Assembly: GCA_012032815.1 (NCBI GenBank) | Contig: JAAUQD010000004.1 | Span: forward strand, 1-59,282 | Source of the DNA: Flammeovirgaceae bacterium | GTDB lineage: Bacteria; Bacteroidota; Bacteroidia; Cytophagales; Cyclobacteriaceae | Reading direction: 5' to 3' | Length of the DNA stretch: 59,282 nucleotides | Shown: positions 1 through 9,153 of the stretch, piece by piece | How the letters are laid out: every line of letters starts with the position of its first letter | Position numbering within the stretch: position 1 is the stretch's first letter | Made by a program: the position numbers and the translations under genes | Notes under the pieces: model-generated | The model's database searches: none | What the model saw: the letters and a program-made list of their open reading frames with translations, nothing else | What the model was told of the DNA's origin: nothing

Positions 1-342
1 GACTTAGCACCTACCCGTAAAATGGTAGAGGAGTACAAAAGAAGAAGAGATGTTGTATTTAATTTGTTGAAGGAGATTCCCGGTATCAAAGCAAACTATC
101 CACAGGGAGCATTTTATTTTTTCCCGGATGTAAGTTCATACTACGGAAAATCAGCAGATTCCCGCGTCATAAACACAGGCGATGATTTGTGCATGTATTT
201 GTTGGAGACTGCCAATGTTTCGCTGGTACCCGGAGCTGCATTTGGTGAAGAGAAATGTGTTCGGCTCTCTTATGCAGCATCGGAGAACGAACTTCGGGAA
301 GCTATTCAGCGCATGAAAAATGCACTTTCAAAACTATCATAA
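1..342 (+). CDS. Class I/II aminotransferase, C-terminal part (aspartate aminotransferase-like)
   Basis: This is the last 113 residues of a PLP-dependent fold-type I aminotransferase; the reading frame is open from the first base, so the gene starts outside the window. The visible part is the small C-terminal domain. It carries the pattern PQGAFYFFPDVS and, later, GAAFGEEKCVRLSYAAS, whose arginine corresponds to the residue that binds the substrate alpha-carboxylate in aspartate aminotransferases. The lysine that binds PLP lies upstream and cannot be seen, so substrate specificity is an inference from the C-terminal pattern only. The stop codon overlaps the start of the next gene (TAATG), which suggests translational coupling with the heptose kinase although the two functions are unrelated. 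Confidence 0.85.
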   Translation, partial: DLAPTRKMVEEYKRRRDVVFNLLKEIPGIKANYPQGAFYFFPDVSSYYGKSADSRVINTGDDLCMYLLETANVSLVPGAAFGEEKCVRLSYAASENELREAIQRMKNALSKLS

Positions 343-1328
343 TGAAGATTCCGGTTGACAAGATTTTCCGCGATTTCAATTCCCTTCGGGTGCTGGTAAT
401 TGGCGACATCATGCTCGACAATTATATATGGGGAAATGTGGCCAGAATTTCTCCGGAAGCTCCCGTTCCTATTGTTCAGGTTAAGAAGCGAGATGTTCGA
501 TTGGGTGGTGCCGCCAATGTTGCATTAAATCTAAAAGCACTTGGGGCTACACCAATTCTGGTGGCACTTATTGGAAAGGATGAGTATGGTAACAAGCTGA
601 TGAATTGTTTGGCAGAAAACAAGATTTCAAAAGAAGGCGTTGTAATCAGTACGGATCGACCCACAACAGTAAAGACTCGCGTGATTGCCAGTCATCAACA
701 TGTAGTGCGTGTAGATGAGGAATCTGAAAAGGAAGCCAACGCAAAGGAGGAAAAAGAACTTTTGACAAAAATCACAAAATTGATCTCAGGATGTGATGTG
801 ATTGTTTTCGAGGATTATGACAAAGGGACCATCACACCAGGCTTGATTGATATGACAGTGAAAATGGCCGCGAAAAGGAAAGTACCCGTAGTTGTGGATC
901 CAAAAAAGAGAAATTTTCATAATTACAGAAATGTAGATTTATTCAAGCCAAATCTAAAAGAGCTTCGCGAAGGCCTTAAGAAAGAAATAAATCCATCCCA
1001 AACTGGTGAAGTAAAGAAAGCGGTAAGTGAGTTAAAGAAGAAGTTGAGTGTTGGAGGAGTTATGTTGACTCTGTCAGAGTATGGAATCTATATTGATTTT
1101 AAAGATGAACGTTTTCACATTCCGGCACATACCCGTGAAATTGCAGATGTATCAGGTGCAGGAGATACCGTGGTAAGTATAGCCGCATTATGCGTAGCGC
1201 TGAATTTATCTCCTAATCTTATCGCAGGACTTTCTAATCTTGGCGGAGGTTTGGTTTGTGAGCATATAGGCGTAGTGCCTATAGACAAGAAAGAGTTTTT
1301 GACGGAAGCAAAAAAAGAATTTCAATAA
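342..1328 (+). CDS. rfaE1: D-glycero-beta-D-manno-heptose-7-phosphate kinase (PfkB family)
   Basis: A 328-residue PfkB-family sugar kinase that matches the kinase half of HldE. It would phosphorylate D-glycero-D-manno-heptose 7-phosphate at C1 on the ADP-heptose route for lipopolysaccharide core. Visible marks are the N-terminal VLVIGDIMLDNYIWG, the RLGGAANVALN substrate-side motif and the C-terminal GAGD motif at about residues 272-275, whose aspartate is the catalytic base. The adenylyltransferase half of bifunctional HldE is absent, so this is the split form (RfaE1). The start at 342 is chosen over the longer open frame from 255 because homology begins here and the ATG overlaps the upstream stop (TAATG). 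Confidence 0.9.
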   Translation: MKIPVDKIFRDFNSLRVLVIGDIMLDNYIWGNVARISPEAPVPIVQVKKRDVRLGGAANVALNLKALGATPILVALIGKDEYGNKLMNCLAENKISKEGVVISTDRPTTVKTRVIASHQHVVRVDEESEKEANAKEEKELLTKITKLISGCDVIVFEDYDKGTITPGLIDMTVKMAAKRKVPVVVDPKKRNFHNYRNVDLFKPNLKELREGLKKEINPSQTGEVKKAVSELKKKLSVGGVMLTLSEYGIYIDFKDERFHIPAHTREIADVSGAGDTVVSIAALCVALNLSPNLIAGLSNLGGGLVCEHIGVVPIDKKEFLTEAKKEFQ

Positions 1329-1384
1329 TGTTTGAATTGCGTTTCAAGGGCGCCCGGCCGCTCAAGGTCTTTACATTTATTTTT

Positions 1385-2542
1385 TTATTCTAGCGGGCTT
1401 TCTTTAATGACATTATAATTGGCCCAGAATTTTTCGTTGTAGGGCATATCCTGATATTGAAGTCCATAACTTTTCATTTTAGTAGTAATCCGTTCTTCCG
1501 GATCAGTTTGTATGTTGTTGATCACTAATTGTTGATTCAGGATTGATTCAAAGCGCAACTCATCAGATCGTATATCATACCAGTTGATGTACGAATCAAC
1601 CGTCAGGTAGTTTAAATAGAGCGTACCATCGTAGTTTTTAAATTCAATAGTTCTTTTAAGTTTAACAAATTTACTTACTAATCCTTTCCGCTTACCCATT
1701 ACAGACTCATTTGTGTTTTCATATTCAATATGAACTATTCCATAGTTACGCTTATCCACGTACACGCGTAGCAAATAGTCACGATCGTTATAGACCATAA
1801 AAACCGGCTCATTGTTGTAATAACTATCGGCCCCGCGTTTGAGGTGATCGTAAAAAATATTTTCCTCAGGGAATTGACGGTACTTTACATTGTTGTGGAG
1901 CAATAAATCTTCCAGCAAATTGCCCTCATCAAAGTATGCAGTGAACTTACTGGCGTATCCCAAACTTCTTCGCACTTCCACCAACGAAACCCTTTCTCTT
2001 AGTTTGAATTTATTTCTTGGCCCAAGATAATCCTCATCATATATTTTTATGGCCGCTTCAAGCAACGAAAAATAATTTCCACCCACACTTTTTAAATCAC
2101 GATAAAAGCCATCCATCAGATATGGCTTCATCGGATAGTTTTGCTCAATTCTTGAAATGGCTATCTGCAGAATGTCACCACCGGTAAGGGAATCAGTGAT
2201 CACCACTTCCTTTAGAATAGTAGATGATTTTTTCATCTCCAACTGCGGCAACTGGTTATTAACCAACGTCCAGACAGGCGCCTCATAATTTTCATATCCG
2301 AGCATGCTAATCACCAGAATTTCATTTCTGAATTCTGAAGGAATATGAAAATCAAAGGAACCCTGAAGATTAGTTATAGTGCCCAGCGATCTGCCCTTCA
2401 GCCCTACTGAGGCAAAAGGTAATCCTTCATTCGATTCGATGTCAACGGCTTGTGATGAAATCGTGATGTTCTGGGCCAGATTATTCTGAGAAATTAAAAG
2501 AATAACCGTTGTACATCCAAAAAATTGTTTTATCCAACACAT
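1385..2542 (-). CDS. Exported protein with carboxypeptidase-like regulatory domain
   Basis: A 385-residue protein with a signal peptide (hydrophobic stretch at residues 10-20, likely cleavage after NNLAQ). Next comes a carboxypeptidase D regulatory-like beta-sandwich at about residues 28-110, with the usual pattern of 'GLPFASVGLKGRSLGT-T' and 'GYE'. Such domains sit at the N-terminus of many surface proteins and TonB-dependent receptors in Bacteroidota. Here no receptor plug or barrel follows. Instead there is about 270 residues of mixed beta-rich sequence that I do not recognise. A periplasmic or outer-membrane place is an inference from the signal peptide. It is convergent with rfaE1 and separated from it by 56 bases. 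Confidence 0.8.
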   Translation of the reverse strand: MCWIKQFFGCTTVILLISQNNLAQNITISSQAVDIESNEGLPFASVGLKGRSLGTITNLQGSFDFHIPSEFRNEILVISMLGYENYEAPVWTLVNNQLPQLEMKKSSTILKEVVITDSLTGGDILQIAISRIEQNYPMKPYLMDGFYRDLKSVGGNYFSLLEAAIKIYDEDYLGPRNKFKLRERVSLVEVRRSLGYASKFTAYFDEGNLLEDLLLHNNVKYRQFPEENIFYDHLKRGADSYYNNEPVFMVYNDRDYLLRVYVDKRNYGIVHIEYENTNESVMGKRKGLVSKFVKLKRTIEFKNYDGTLYLNYLTVDSYINWYDIRSDELRFESILNQQLVINNIQTDPEERITTKMKSYGLQYQDMPYNEKFWANYNVIKESPLE

Positions 2543-2669
2543 AGGCGATTAAAGTTACAATTTCTTATGTGGTACAAATTGATATTATCGGTATATATCT
2601 TACGTTCATCGTTTTTTGTTACACTAAACGGCTTAGTATTCAAATCATTAAATTTATCTTTCAATTTAG

Positions 2670-3796
2670 ATGGCAGTGACACTTGTTGACAGGGTACCTA
2701 AAATTTGGAAATGGGCGTATTTACTCATTTGTATTTGGTATGCCATCAATTTTCTGATCAGTGCCATCTTCGAATACAATTTTGTAAACCCGGCCGCCTA
2801 TGTATTGTGGAATGCCTTTTTTCTCTTTGAAGCGCTTTGCGTTTTTATCATCTTAATTTTCTTGTGGTCACACTGGCTTGTTCGATTTCCGTTGATCACG
2901 CAGGTGGCGAGTCATGTTGGGGGTCTGGTTGTTTTCTTCCTGATCATGGGAACGCTGTCTTATTATTTCACTGACTATATGGATGGACTGGTATACTTTG
3001 TTCATTGGAAGGAATATATGATAGACCTGATGAGCTGGGATGCCCTTCGCATTTATGATCAATACATTATTACCGTAGCCGTTTATTATATCATTCGTTA
3101 TTTTGAAGGATTACAGCGAAAAGAAAAGGAAAAAAGTCAGCTGGCTATTAAAAATAAAGAAATGCAAATCTCACTTTTAAAATCTCAAATCAATCCGCAT
3201 TTCCTTTTTAATACACTGAACTCAATCAGTACCCTGATACATTCCAGCAAAGAGCAGGCACGAAAAGTGATTACGCAGCTGTCTGATATTTTCAGATATG
3301 CGCTGGATGCACATGGCGGTGAACTTGTTTCATTGCTTCATGAAGTTGATTTTATCGAAAATTATATTCGGATTCAGCAAGTACGTTTCGGAAATCGATT
3401 GAAGTTTCAAAAAGAAATTGACCCAACTTGCTATAATGTTCAGCTTCCCCCTATGATTCTACAACCGCTCATTGAAAATTCAGTGAAGTATGGAATTGCG
3501 CCCAAGGAAGAGGGAGGGGAGATCGGGCTTATCGTTCGAAGAGAAGCAAAGAGGATATTCTTTGAGGTTTGGGATGATGGTCTTGGTATTAATGCAAAAA
3601 GGTAATGGATGGTTTTTCTTCCACCGGTGTGGGAATAAAAAATACCGATCAACGACTTAAAAGTTATTTTGGCGCTCGATCCGGCCTTCGGATTCGCTCT
3701 CACGACAAAGGTTATTCGGTTTCCTTTTACCTTCCGGATCGATCAGATAATAAAGAGAAAAAGAAAGATATCAGAACCGAAAAAATTAACGTATGA
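2670..3796 (+). CDS. LytS-type sensor histidine kinase (frameshifted)
   Basis: A restored 375-residue membrane histidine kinase of the His_kinase/LytS family. Four hydrophobic segments fill residues 15-150. A coiled linker leads to the phospho-acceptor motif SQINPHFLFNTLNS (His177), and an ATPase domain follows with N-box LIENSVKYGI and G1 box WDDGLGI. The frame breaks in the A-run at 3596-3600; one extra A joins GLGINAK to KVMDGFSSTGVGI and the normal C-terminal GTG/G2 region. The ATG at 2670 follows an AT-rich leader with TATCTTTC at 2655-2662, a near match to the Bacteroidota -7 box. The gene overlaps its response regulator by four bases (ATGA), so the two form a classical LytS/LytTR pair. 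Confidence 0.88.
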
Positions 3797-4536
3797 AAAC
3801 GACTTGCCTGGTAATTGATGATGAGAAATTAGCCCGTGATTTATTGCGGGAGTATCTCGATGAGTATGCACAAATAGAAGTGGTAGGAGAATGCGAGAAA
3901 GGAAAAGAGGCGCTGGAGAAAATTAATAATTTAAAACCGGATCTCATTTTTTTGGATGTTCAAATGCCGGGAATGAGTGGCTTTGATGTGCTCGATCAGA
4001 TGGATCATGATCCGCAGGTAATTTTTACAACGGCTTACGATCAATATGCCATTAAGGCTTTTGAGAAGAACGCAGTTGACTATTTGCTAAAGCCGCTTGA
4101 CGAAGACCGCTTCAGGATGGCGGTAGATCGTGCCCTTAGCCGGAAGAAGGCCGAACAAAACAACCTGAAGGAATTGCTGGAAAACTTAAAGGTAGGAACG
4201 AATAAAAATTATGACTCGCACATATTTGTTCAAAAATCTGAAAAACTGTTTAACCTTCCGGTTGAGGATATTATTTACCTTGAAGCGTCAGGGGACTACA
4301 CAATTATCACAACCCAATCGGATCAATTCGTCAGTTCATCTGGGATTGGCAAGCTTGAAGAGATTATGAATCCTGAAAGTTTCATACGAGTGCACCGCTC
4401 CACCATTATCAATGTCAGCTTTTTAAAAGAGATCGAAAGACACTTTAACGGGGGTATGATTGTAAAGATGCAGAACGGAAAGAGTTTTCCAGTAAGCCGC
4501 ACGTACGCCAAAGCCATTCGGAAAAAAGTGGTGTAG
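3793..4536 (+). CDS. LytTR family response regulator
   Basis: A 247-residue response regulator. The receiver domain (about 1-120) has acidic residues near the start (VIDDEK), phospho-acceptor Asp55 in FLDVQMPGMSGF, and the conserved Lys100 in LLKPLDE. The C-terminal LytTR DNA-binding domain (about 145-245) has the typical IIYLEASGDYTIITT, FIRVHRSTIIN and FPVSRTYAK patterns. It is coupled to the upstream LytS-like kinase by an ATGA overlap and is the likely partner of that kinase. LytTR regulators bind pairs of short direct repeats upstream of target promoters; I did not find a convincing pair in the neighbouring intergenic regions. Confidence 0.93.
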   Translation: MKTTCLVIDDEKLARDLLREYLDEYAQIEVVGECEKGKEALEKINNLKPDLIFLDVQMPGMSGFDVLDQMDHDPQVIFTTAYDQYAIKAFEKNAVDYLLKPLDEDRFRMAVDRALSRKKAEQNNLKELLENLKVGTNKNYDSHIFVQKSEKLFNLPVEDIIYLEASGDYTIITTQSDQFVSSSGIGKLEEIMNPESFIRVHRSTIINVSFLKEIERHFNGGMIVKMQNGKSFPVSRTYAKAIRKKVV

Positions 4537-4591
4537 GCATTCGTTTTCTTTTTTCAAAGCAATTTTGCATTGCAAGAACTATATTAGTTGC

Positions 4592-5733
4592 ATGAGATTC
4601 TTGAAGATTGTGTGGATGGTTACGGGTATATTGCTAATCATATCATCTTGTACAGATTCATACGTTGGAAGATGGATATTTTGGAATGTTTCAGACATTG
4701 AGGATTATGAAAAATTTCCAAATCATAAATTAGATAGAAGTGTTACCCCATTCTCGTTTTTCCCTTCATCGGACGATCGACAGGAAGTTTCATTTGCCGC
4801 TGGCCAAATTCTTGAAACCGATTTTAATGAAGCATTGGAGAAGTCGGGCACTACTGCATTTTTAATTATCCGAAATGATACACTGTTGTATGAGAATTAT
4901 TTCAATGACTACTCACGCGCATCCGTGAACACTTCATTTTCAATGGCAAAATCCATAACCTCTTTACTGGTGGGTATTGCGTTGGATAAAGCGTTGATTG
5001 GTTCCGAGTCAGACCCGGTTACAAAATATATTCCGGAATTGAGTTTGACAGACGCGAAATATTCTGAAGTAACCATCAATCACTTGCTCAATATGAAATC
5101 CGGAATCCGGTTTGCAGATCATGATGCGCCATGGGGGGATAAACCAAAAGCTTATTACTATCCGGATTTACGCGACAAAGTAAAATCGCTGGAGATTGAA
5201 TATTCACCTGGTGAAAATTTAAATACAATAGCTATAACCCCATTGTATTGGGGATGATCCTGGAAAAAGCAACGGGTACCTCACCGGCTATATTTTTTAA
5301 TGAATTTCTTTGGCTGAAAATCCAACCCGAATATGAGGCGACATGGAGTGTTGATAGTGAGGAGCATCAAATGGTGAAAATGGAGAGTGGTATCAATTGC
5401 CGGGCTATTGATTTTGCTAAATTCGGAAGACTCTTATTGAACGATGGAACATGGGGCGATGAAACCATTTTATCACAAAATCGAATGGCAAAATATTTGA
5501 ACCTGGATCGAAATCAAGCTTCGGAATATGTAAAAAATATTTATTACCAACAGGGATGGTGGCTTCACGTAGATGAAAATGATTCGGTGAAAGCAGTAGC
5601 TGCCTGGGGCCATCTGGGGCAGTATTTATACATCTTCCCTGAAAAGAATTTGATCATCGCTCGTTTTGGAAAGAAGACCGGAAAAGATATTCGATGGCCT
5701 TCATTTTTTATGAGTCTATCAGAAAGACTTTAA
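4592..5733 (+). CDS. Serine hydrolase of the beta-lactamase class C family, lipoprotein (frameshifted)
   Basis: A restored 380-residue serine hydrolase related to class C beta-lactamases, DD-peptidases and esterases (family 'Beta-lactamase', PF00144). The preferred start at 4592 gives a lipoprotein signal with lipobox ISSC (Cys20), so it is probably membrane anchored. The nucleophile motif is SMAK (Ser117, Lys120). The second motif is YNSYNPIVLG, and a GHLGQ near the end replaces the KTG box. The frame breaks around 5218-5223 (AATTTAAATAC). Adding one base there turns the dead-end frame into ENFKYNSYNPIVLGMILEKATG, which joins both halves. The true substrate cannot be told; many members are peptidases or esterases rather than beta-lactamases. 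Confidence 0.85.
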
Positions 5734-5748
5734 AAAGCAGACTAAGTA

Positions 5749-5958
5749 CTAGTTGTCAAATAATTCCCTGATTTCAAAATCATTTCCTTTTCCAAACTTA
5801 AAGAGTTCATTTAGTCTGTATCGCTCAAGCGTATGGATATCCTTTACCAGAAAATCATTTACCAGTATTTTCTCGATGACAAACTCTGAGCGTTCTCCAT
5901 AGTTGATTATGTAGTATGGTTTACCAACTCGTAACACATCAAAAGAAAGTCCTGGCAT
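5749..5958 (-). CDS. Small conserved hypothetical protein
   Basis: A 69-residue protein that I do not recognise. It contains alternating hydrophobic and charged residues suggesting a small beta-rich fold, with no signal peptide, membrane segment or cysteine. It starts nine bases after the stop of the GroES-like gene on the same strand, so the two are very likely cotranscribed and possibly functionally linked. It is convergent with the serine hydrolase, 15 bases away. Support for being real: a full-length open frame with an ATG, tight operon spacing and Bacteroidota-like codon use. Confidence 0.6.
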   Translation of the reverse strand: MPGLSFDVLRVGKPYYIINYGERSEFVIEKILVNDFLVKDIHTLERYRLNELFKFGKGNDFEIRELFDN

Positions 5959-5967
5959 TGGTGAAGT

Positions 5968-6342
5968 TTATAATTCCTCCTCCCGCTCCAACATTAAAAT
6001 GGAGGATTGAGGAACAATAAAATATTTTTCTCTTTCATAAATAACCTCAATGGCTCCTTTTTGAATAAAAATCGCCAAATCACCTTCCTGAGCCTGAAGG
6101 GGTAAATATTTTATCTGATCTTCCTTGCCTTTCCATACGTCATCATCATCGGTAGGCATAGGAAGCGGATACCCCGGTCCAACTTTAATTACAAATCCGC
6201 TCTGAATCTTTTCTTTTTCCTGTACGCCCGGAGGGAGATACAACCCGCTGGCTGTTTTGTCGGTTTGTTTAGCGGGCCGTATCAAAACACGGTCGCCAAC
6301 TACAATTAGTTTCCTTAATTTGTTATCTGAAGTGATTTTCAT
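5968..6342 (-). CDS. GroES-like co-chaperone family protein
   Basis: A 124-residue Cpn10/GroES-fold protein. The N-terminal LIVVGDRVLIRPAKQTDKTASGLYLPP is a clear GroES strand pattern, and GFVIKVGPGYPLPM follows the roof/mobile-loop region. It is longer than the usual 95 residues, with an acidic insert (TDDDDVWKGKEDQ) and a charged tail (LEREEEL). No groEL lies next to it, so this is probably the accessory GroES-like paralogue seen in many Bacteroidota rather than the housekeeping groES of a groESL operon. A role beside a chaperonin is inferred from fold only. Confidence 0.85.
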   Translation of the reverse strand: MKITSDNKLRKLIVVGDRVLIRPAKQTDKTASGLYLPPGVQEKEKIQSGFVIKVGPGYPLPMPTDDDDVWKGKEDQIKYLPLQAQEGDLAIFIQKGAIEVIYEREKYFIVPQSSILMLEREEEL

Positions 6343-6399
6343 ATACGTGGCTTCAAATATCGCGATAACCCCATGGTATTAAAAATCGTTAATGAATCT

Positions 6400-7014
6400 A
6401 TGAATATAAAAAATGCAATTTGGATTATTCTATTTGTTCCTTACATAGCATGCTCACAAACCGAAAGCAAACCAAACTGGTCGGGACTTTATAATTGCGA
6501 AGGTTGCGAAGCCATTTATGAGGGTACGGCCACATCATCATCAATACAAATTGCACCCAAAGGCGAACCTGGTGAACCATTGAATATATCCGGAATAGTA
6601 TATGAATCGGATGGTAGAACACCGGCAAAAGACATCATCCTGTATGTTTATCACACTAATCACAAAGGAATTTATCCGACTCGCGGAAATGAAAAGGGCT
6701 GGGGCAAGCGGCACGGTTATTTACGAGGATGGCTGATTACCAATGAAAAGGGCCAATATGAAATCAACACGATAAAGCCAGCCCAGTATCCTTCCCGCAC
6801 GGATGCGGCTCATATTCATGTTACCGTGAAAGAACCAAACCGAAAAGAATACTGGATTGATGAAATTGTTTTTTCTGATGATCCATTGGTCAACGATACC
6901 TACAGACAAGAGCAATTCAATCGGGGAGGATCAGGAATTGTAACGCTCCGAAAAATTCAAAATACCTGGACCGGTACACACAACATTATTCTTGCGCCAC
7001 CTGATTCCAAATAA
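6400..7014 (+). CDS. Intradiol ring-cleavage dioxygenase-like lipoprotein
   Basis: A protein of about 204 residues resembling the catalytic beta-sandwich of intradiol (protocatechuate/catechol-type) dioxygenases. The start at 6400 gives a lipoprotein signal with Cys18 (YIAC), and is preferred to the earlier in-frame ATG at 6373. The dioxygenase pattern runs LNISGIVYESDGRTPAKDIILYVYHT, then RGWLITNEKGQYEINTIKPAQYPSR, then AAHIHVTV. In the family, two tyrosines and two histidines bind ferric iron; candidate ligands here are the tyrosines near YLRGW and QYP and both histidines of HIH. Membrane-anchored members of this type are common in Bacteroidota and their substrate is unknown. It is divergent from the GroES-like gene. 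Confidence 0.8.
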   Translation: MNIKNAIWIILFVPYIACSQTESKPNWSGLYNCEGCEAIYEGTATSSSIQIAPKGEPGEPLNISGIVYESDGRTPAKDIILYVYHTNHKGIYPTRGNEKGWGKRHGYLRGWLITNEKGQYEINTIKPAQYPSRTDAAHIHVTVKEPNRKEYWIDEIVFSDDPLVNDTYRQEQFNRGGSGIVTLRKIQNTWTGTHNIILAPPDSK

Positions 7015-7022
7015 GCCCTCCG

Positions 7023-9083
7023 CTATGCAGGACTCACAGCCGGTGTTGGGCTAATTGACAATTTCAATTTATCCGTTGCATTATAAAAATAGAATATGGC
7101 GATGGTGAGGATCACATGGCTAATATCAATGTGATTAAACCAGGGATGCGGAGAAATCTTATACATGTAAAAAAGAGAACCAATCGTAGCAATGCCGACA
7201 GCCATAATTATCATTAAGCTCCCCTTATCTTTGGTGTAATAGTATACAACAAAATGAAACGGCACCACGATCGCCAGCAATCCATAAGCTGTGTGCAGTT
7301 CGATCCATCTGAAACTAAGTGTACTCATGGCGATTGTCATAATGGCTAATAACTCCACCACATTCAAAACGAGGAAGAATTTCCCCACGTTTGGTTTAAT
7401 GTATGGACGCGCATGCTCAATGGAAGACCGTTCGATCAGCGCAATAGACAGCATGCTCGTAATCCAGCCTGGGAGTTTCCAGCCGAAACTCAGCAAATAA
7501 AGAAACCCATGGCCGATCAATCCGCCAATCAGGGTGGCAATGCCCATCATGAGGAAGAAGAACCTGAAATAAGTAATGGTTTTATCGGGCAAATTCATTG
7601 CCGTGATTTTAAAATAAGACCACATGCATGTAGCAGATAGTATCAAATTAGTAAGGGTGGTTACAGGTTCGTCAATACGAATTCCAAGAACTGTAATCGT
7701 TGTAAGAGGTTCTACCATGTGGGATAAGTTATTTAAATAAGTTTTTTGGGATTCTTCTGTAGGTTTATCTGAATAGAGAGGAAGTTTATTCAGGTTTTTT
7801 GATAGCATCGATTCATCCATCTCAATTCCTTTTTGTTCGGCATCCGTTTTTCGATCTCTGATTTCATTCTCCAATTCTTTGTTATTGATTTGACGGGCTC
7901 GTCTTTCAATGGGTGGATTTAGCTTTTCTGCCCGTTCAAATTCAATTGTCTTTTCCAGAATATCTCTTGGCAAATCGGCTTCACTGCGGTAGACGAGTTC
8001 AAAAAACTGCTTGGCAAAAAATCCGTCAATTTGAATTCTTCGTTTAGAAAGATGAACAAACTTTCCGATCACTCTGCAAATATTTTCCCGCTCTTCGGGG
8101 CTGAGCTGTTCGGCAAATTCATAATCTTCAATTTTTCGAAGTGCCAGAATAATTGGCTCGAGCGAATCATTCGAGATAATATATACCGTATAGTCACTGA
8201 GTTTATATTCAAAATGCTGAATGATCTCCAGTGTATTCGTAGGCACAACAAGAAATATCTCTCTACGTACACCGTCTTCTTTTATGTATTTGCTTACGTT
8301 TTCAGCCTGATTTTTTAAGTATATCGGAAAATTGGACAAATCTTCACCCGCAGGACTTTTGGCATCCAGAATAATAAATTCCTCATTGATTTTTAATGTG
8401 TTATCCGGTTTGCCTTTAAAGGGAACGGTGTCCATATACTCAACGCCATGCCGGCTGCAGATCGCTTTTATTCTGTTGGCTACATCCTGTTCATGAGTGG
8501 ACCAGGTTTCTTTTAGCTTTTTGATTCGTTCGATTTCAGCCTGATACCGTTTTTCTTTTTCTTCACTACGTTCCCGCGTCAGTTGTTCCTGGATTTTATG
8601 AATGCCCGTTACCGACTTGTCGTATTCAATTCTCTTTTGCTCTTCAAACGTCTTGTATTGTGTGTTCTCTTCTCGTAGTTTTTTGTTTTCCTGATCAAGC
8701 AGTTCAATTTTCTGTTTTATGGCTGATAATTCAGTAGCCAGCTCAGTGCCTCTTTTCAAATAGTTTTCATTTTTTTCTTTTAATGTACTGAGTTCTTTTT
8801 GAAAATTTTCCTTGTCCTCGGCTAACCGGTTGATTGAATTCTCAAGTTTAATATTACCGGCTTGAAGGGATTCAGAATGGGATATCAGTTTTTGCAGTTC
8901 AGCACTGGTCTCAATAAGTAAGGTTTTGATCGTACCCCAGCGGAACAATCGATCCCAGAAGGAAAACGTTTTAAGTTCATTGAATAGTCTGCGAATGTTA
9001 TCCTGACCGATCTCCATGGTGTTCAAAGTTAACTCAAATAATCTTTCATCTAATGGGAATGCTATAAATGTTCTGGATTCCAC
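7023..9083 (-). CDS. RmuC-like coiled-coil nuclease-fold protein joined to a polytopic membrane domain
   Basis: The open frame encodes 686 residues. Residues 55-200 are coiled coil. A core at about 200-390 resembles RmuC, with a possible PD-(D/E)XK nuclease site: KPD followed by IILDAKSP. From about residue 456, beginning MVEPLTTITVLGIRIDEPVTTLT, there are six or seven membrane segments similar to small stand-alone Bacteroidota membrane proteins (DUF6962-like, by recollection). RmuC proteins limit inversions and are not normally joined to such a domain. The joint lies just downstream of an A6 run (plus-strand T at 7742-7747). One more A would end the first protein at 7729-7731 and let the membrane protein start at ATG 7718, so this may be two genes. 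Confidence 0.65.
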   Translation of the reverse strand: MESRTFIAFPLDERLFELTLNTMEIGQDNIRRLFNELKTFSFWDRLFRWGTIKTLLIETSAELQKLISHSESLQAGNIKLENSINRLAEDKENFQKELSTLKEKNENYLKRGTELATELSAIKQKIELLDQENKKLREENTQYKTFEEQKRIEYDKSVTGIHKIQEQLTRERSEEKEKRYQAEIERIKKLKETWSTHEQDVANRIKAICSRHGVEYMDTVPFKGKPDNTLKINEEFIILDAKSPAGEDLSNFPIYLKNQAENVSKYIKEDGVRREIFLVVPTNTLEIIQHFEYKLSDYTVYIISNDSLEPIILALRKIEDYEFAEQLSPEERENICRVIGKFVHLSKRRIQIDGFFAKQFFELVYRSEADLPRDILEKTIEFERAEKLNPPIERRARQINNKELENEIRDRKTDAEQKGIEMDESMLSKNLNKLPLYSDKPTEESQKTYLNNLSHMVEPLTTITVLGIRIDEPVTTLTNLILSATCMWSYFKITAMNLPDKTITYFRFFFLMMGIATLIGGLIGHGFLYLLSFGWKLPGWITSMLSIALIERSSIEHARPYIKPNVGKFFLVLNVVELLAIMTIAMSTLSFRWIELHTAYGLLAIVVPFHFVVYYYTKDKGSLMIIMAVGIATIGSLFYMYKISPHPWFNHIDISHVILTIAIFYFYNATDKLKLSISPTPAVSPA

Positions 9084-9153
9084 ATTGTTGAAATCTTGAT
9101 TGTCAATCCGTCTCTTAATTGGTAATTTGCAACTTCATTTTGAATACAAGATT

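Noticed and set aside
1329-1384. A GC-rich patch (GGGCGCCCGGCCGCTC) between rfaE1 and its convergent neighbour as a terminator
   Set aside because: The short self-complementary part has no clear stem-loop with T-tail in either direction.
4592-5733. Calling the serine hydrolase an antibiotic-resistance beta-lactamase
   Set aside because: SMAK and YNS motifs are shared with many esterases and peptidases; the KTG box is replaced by GHLGQ. There is no basis for resistance.
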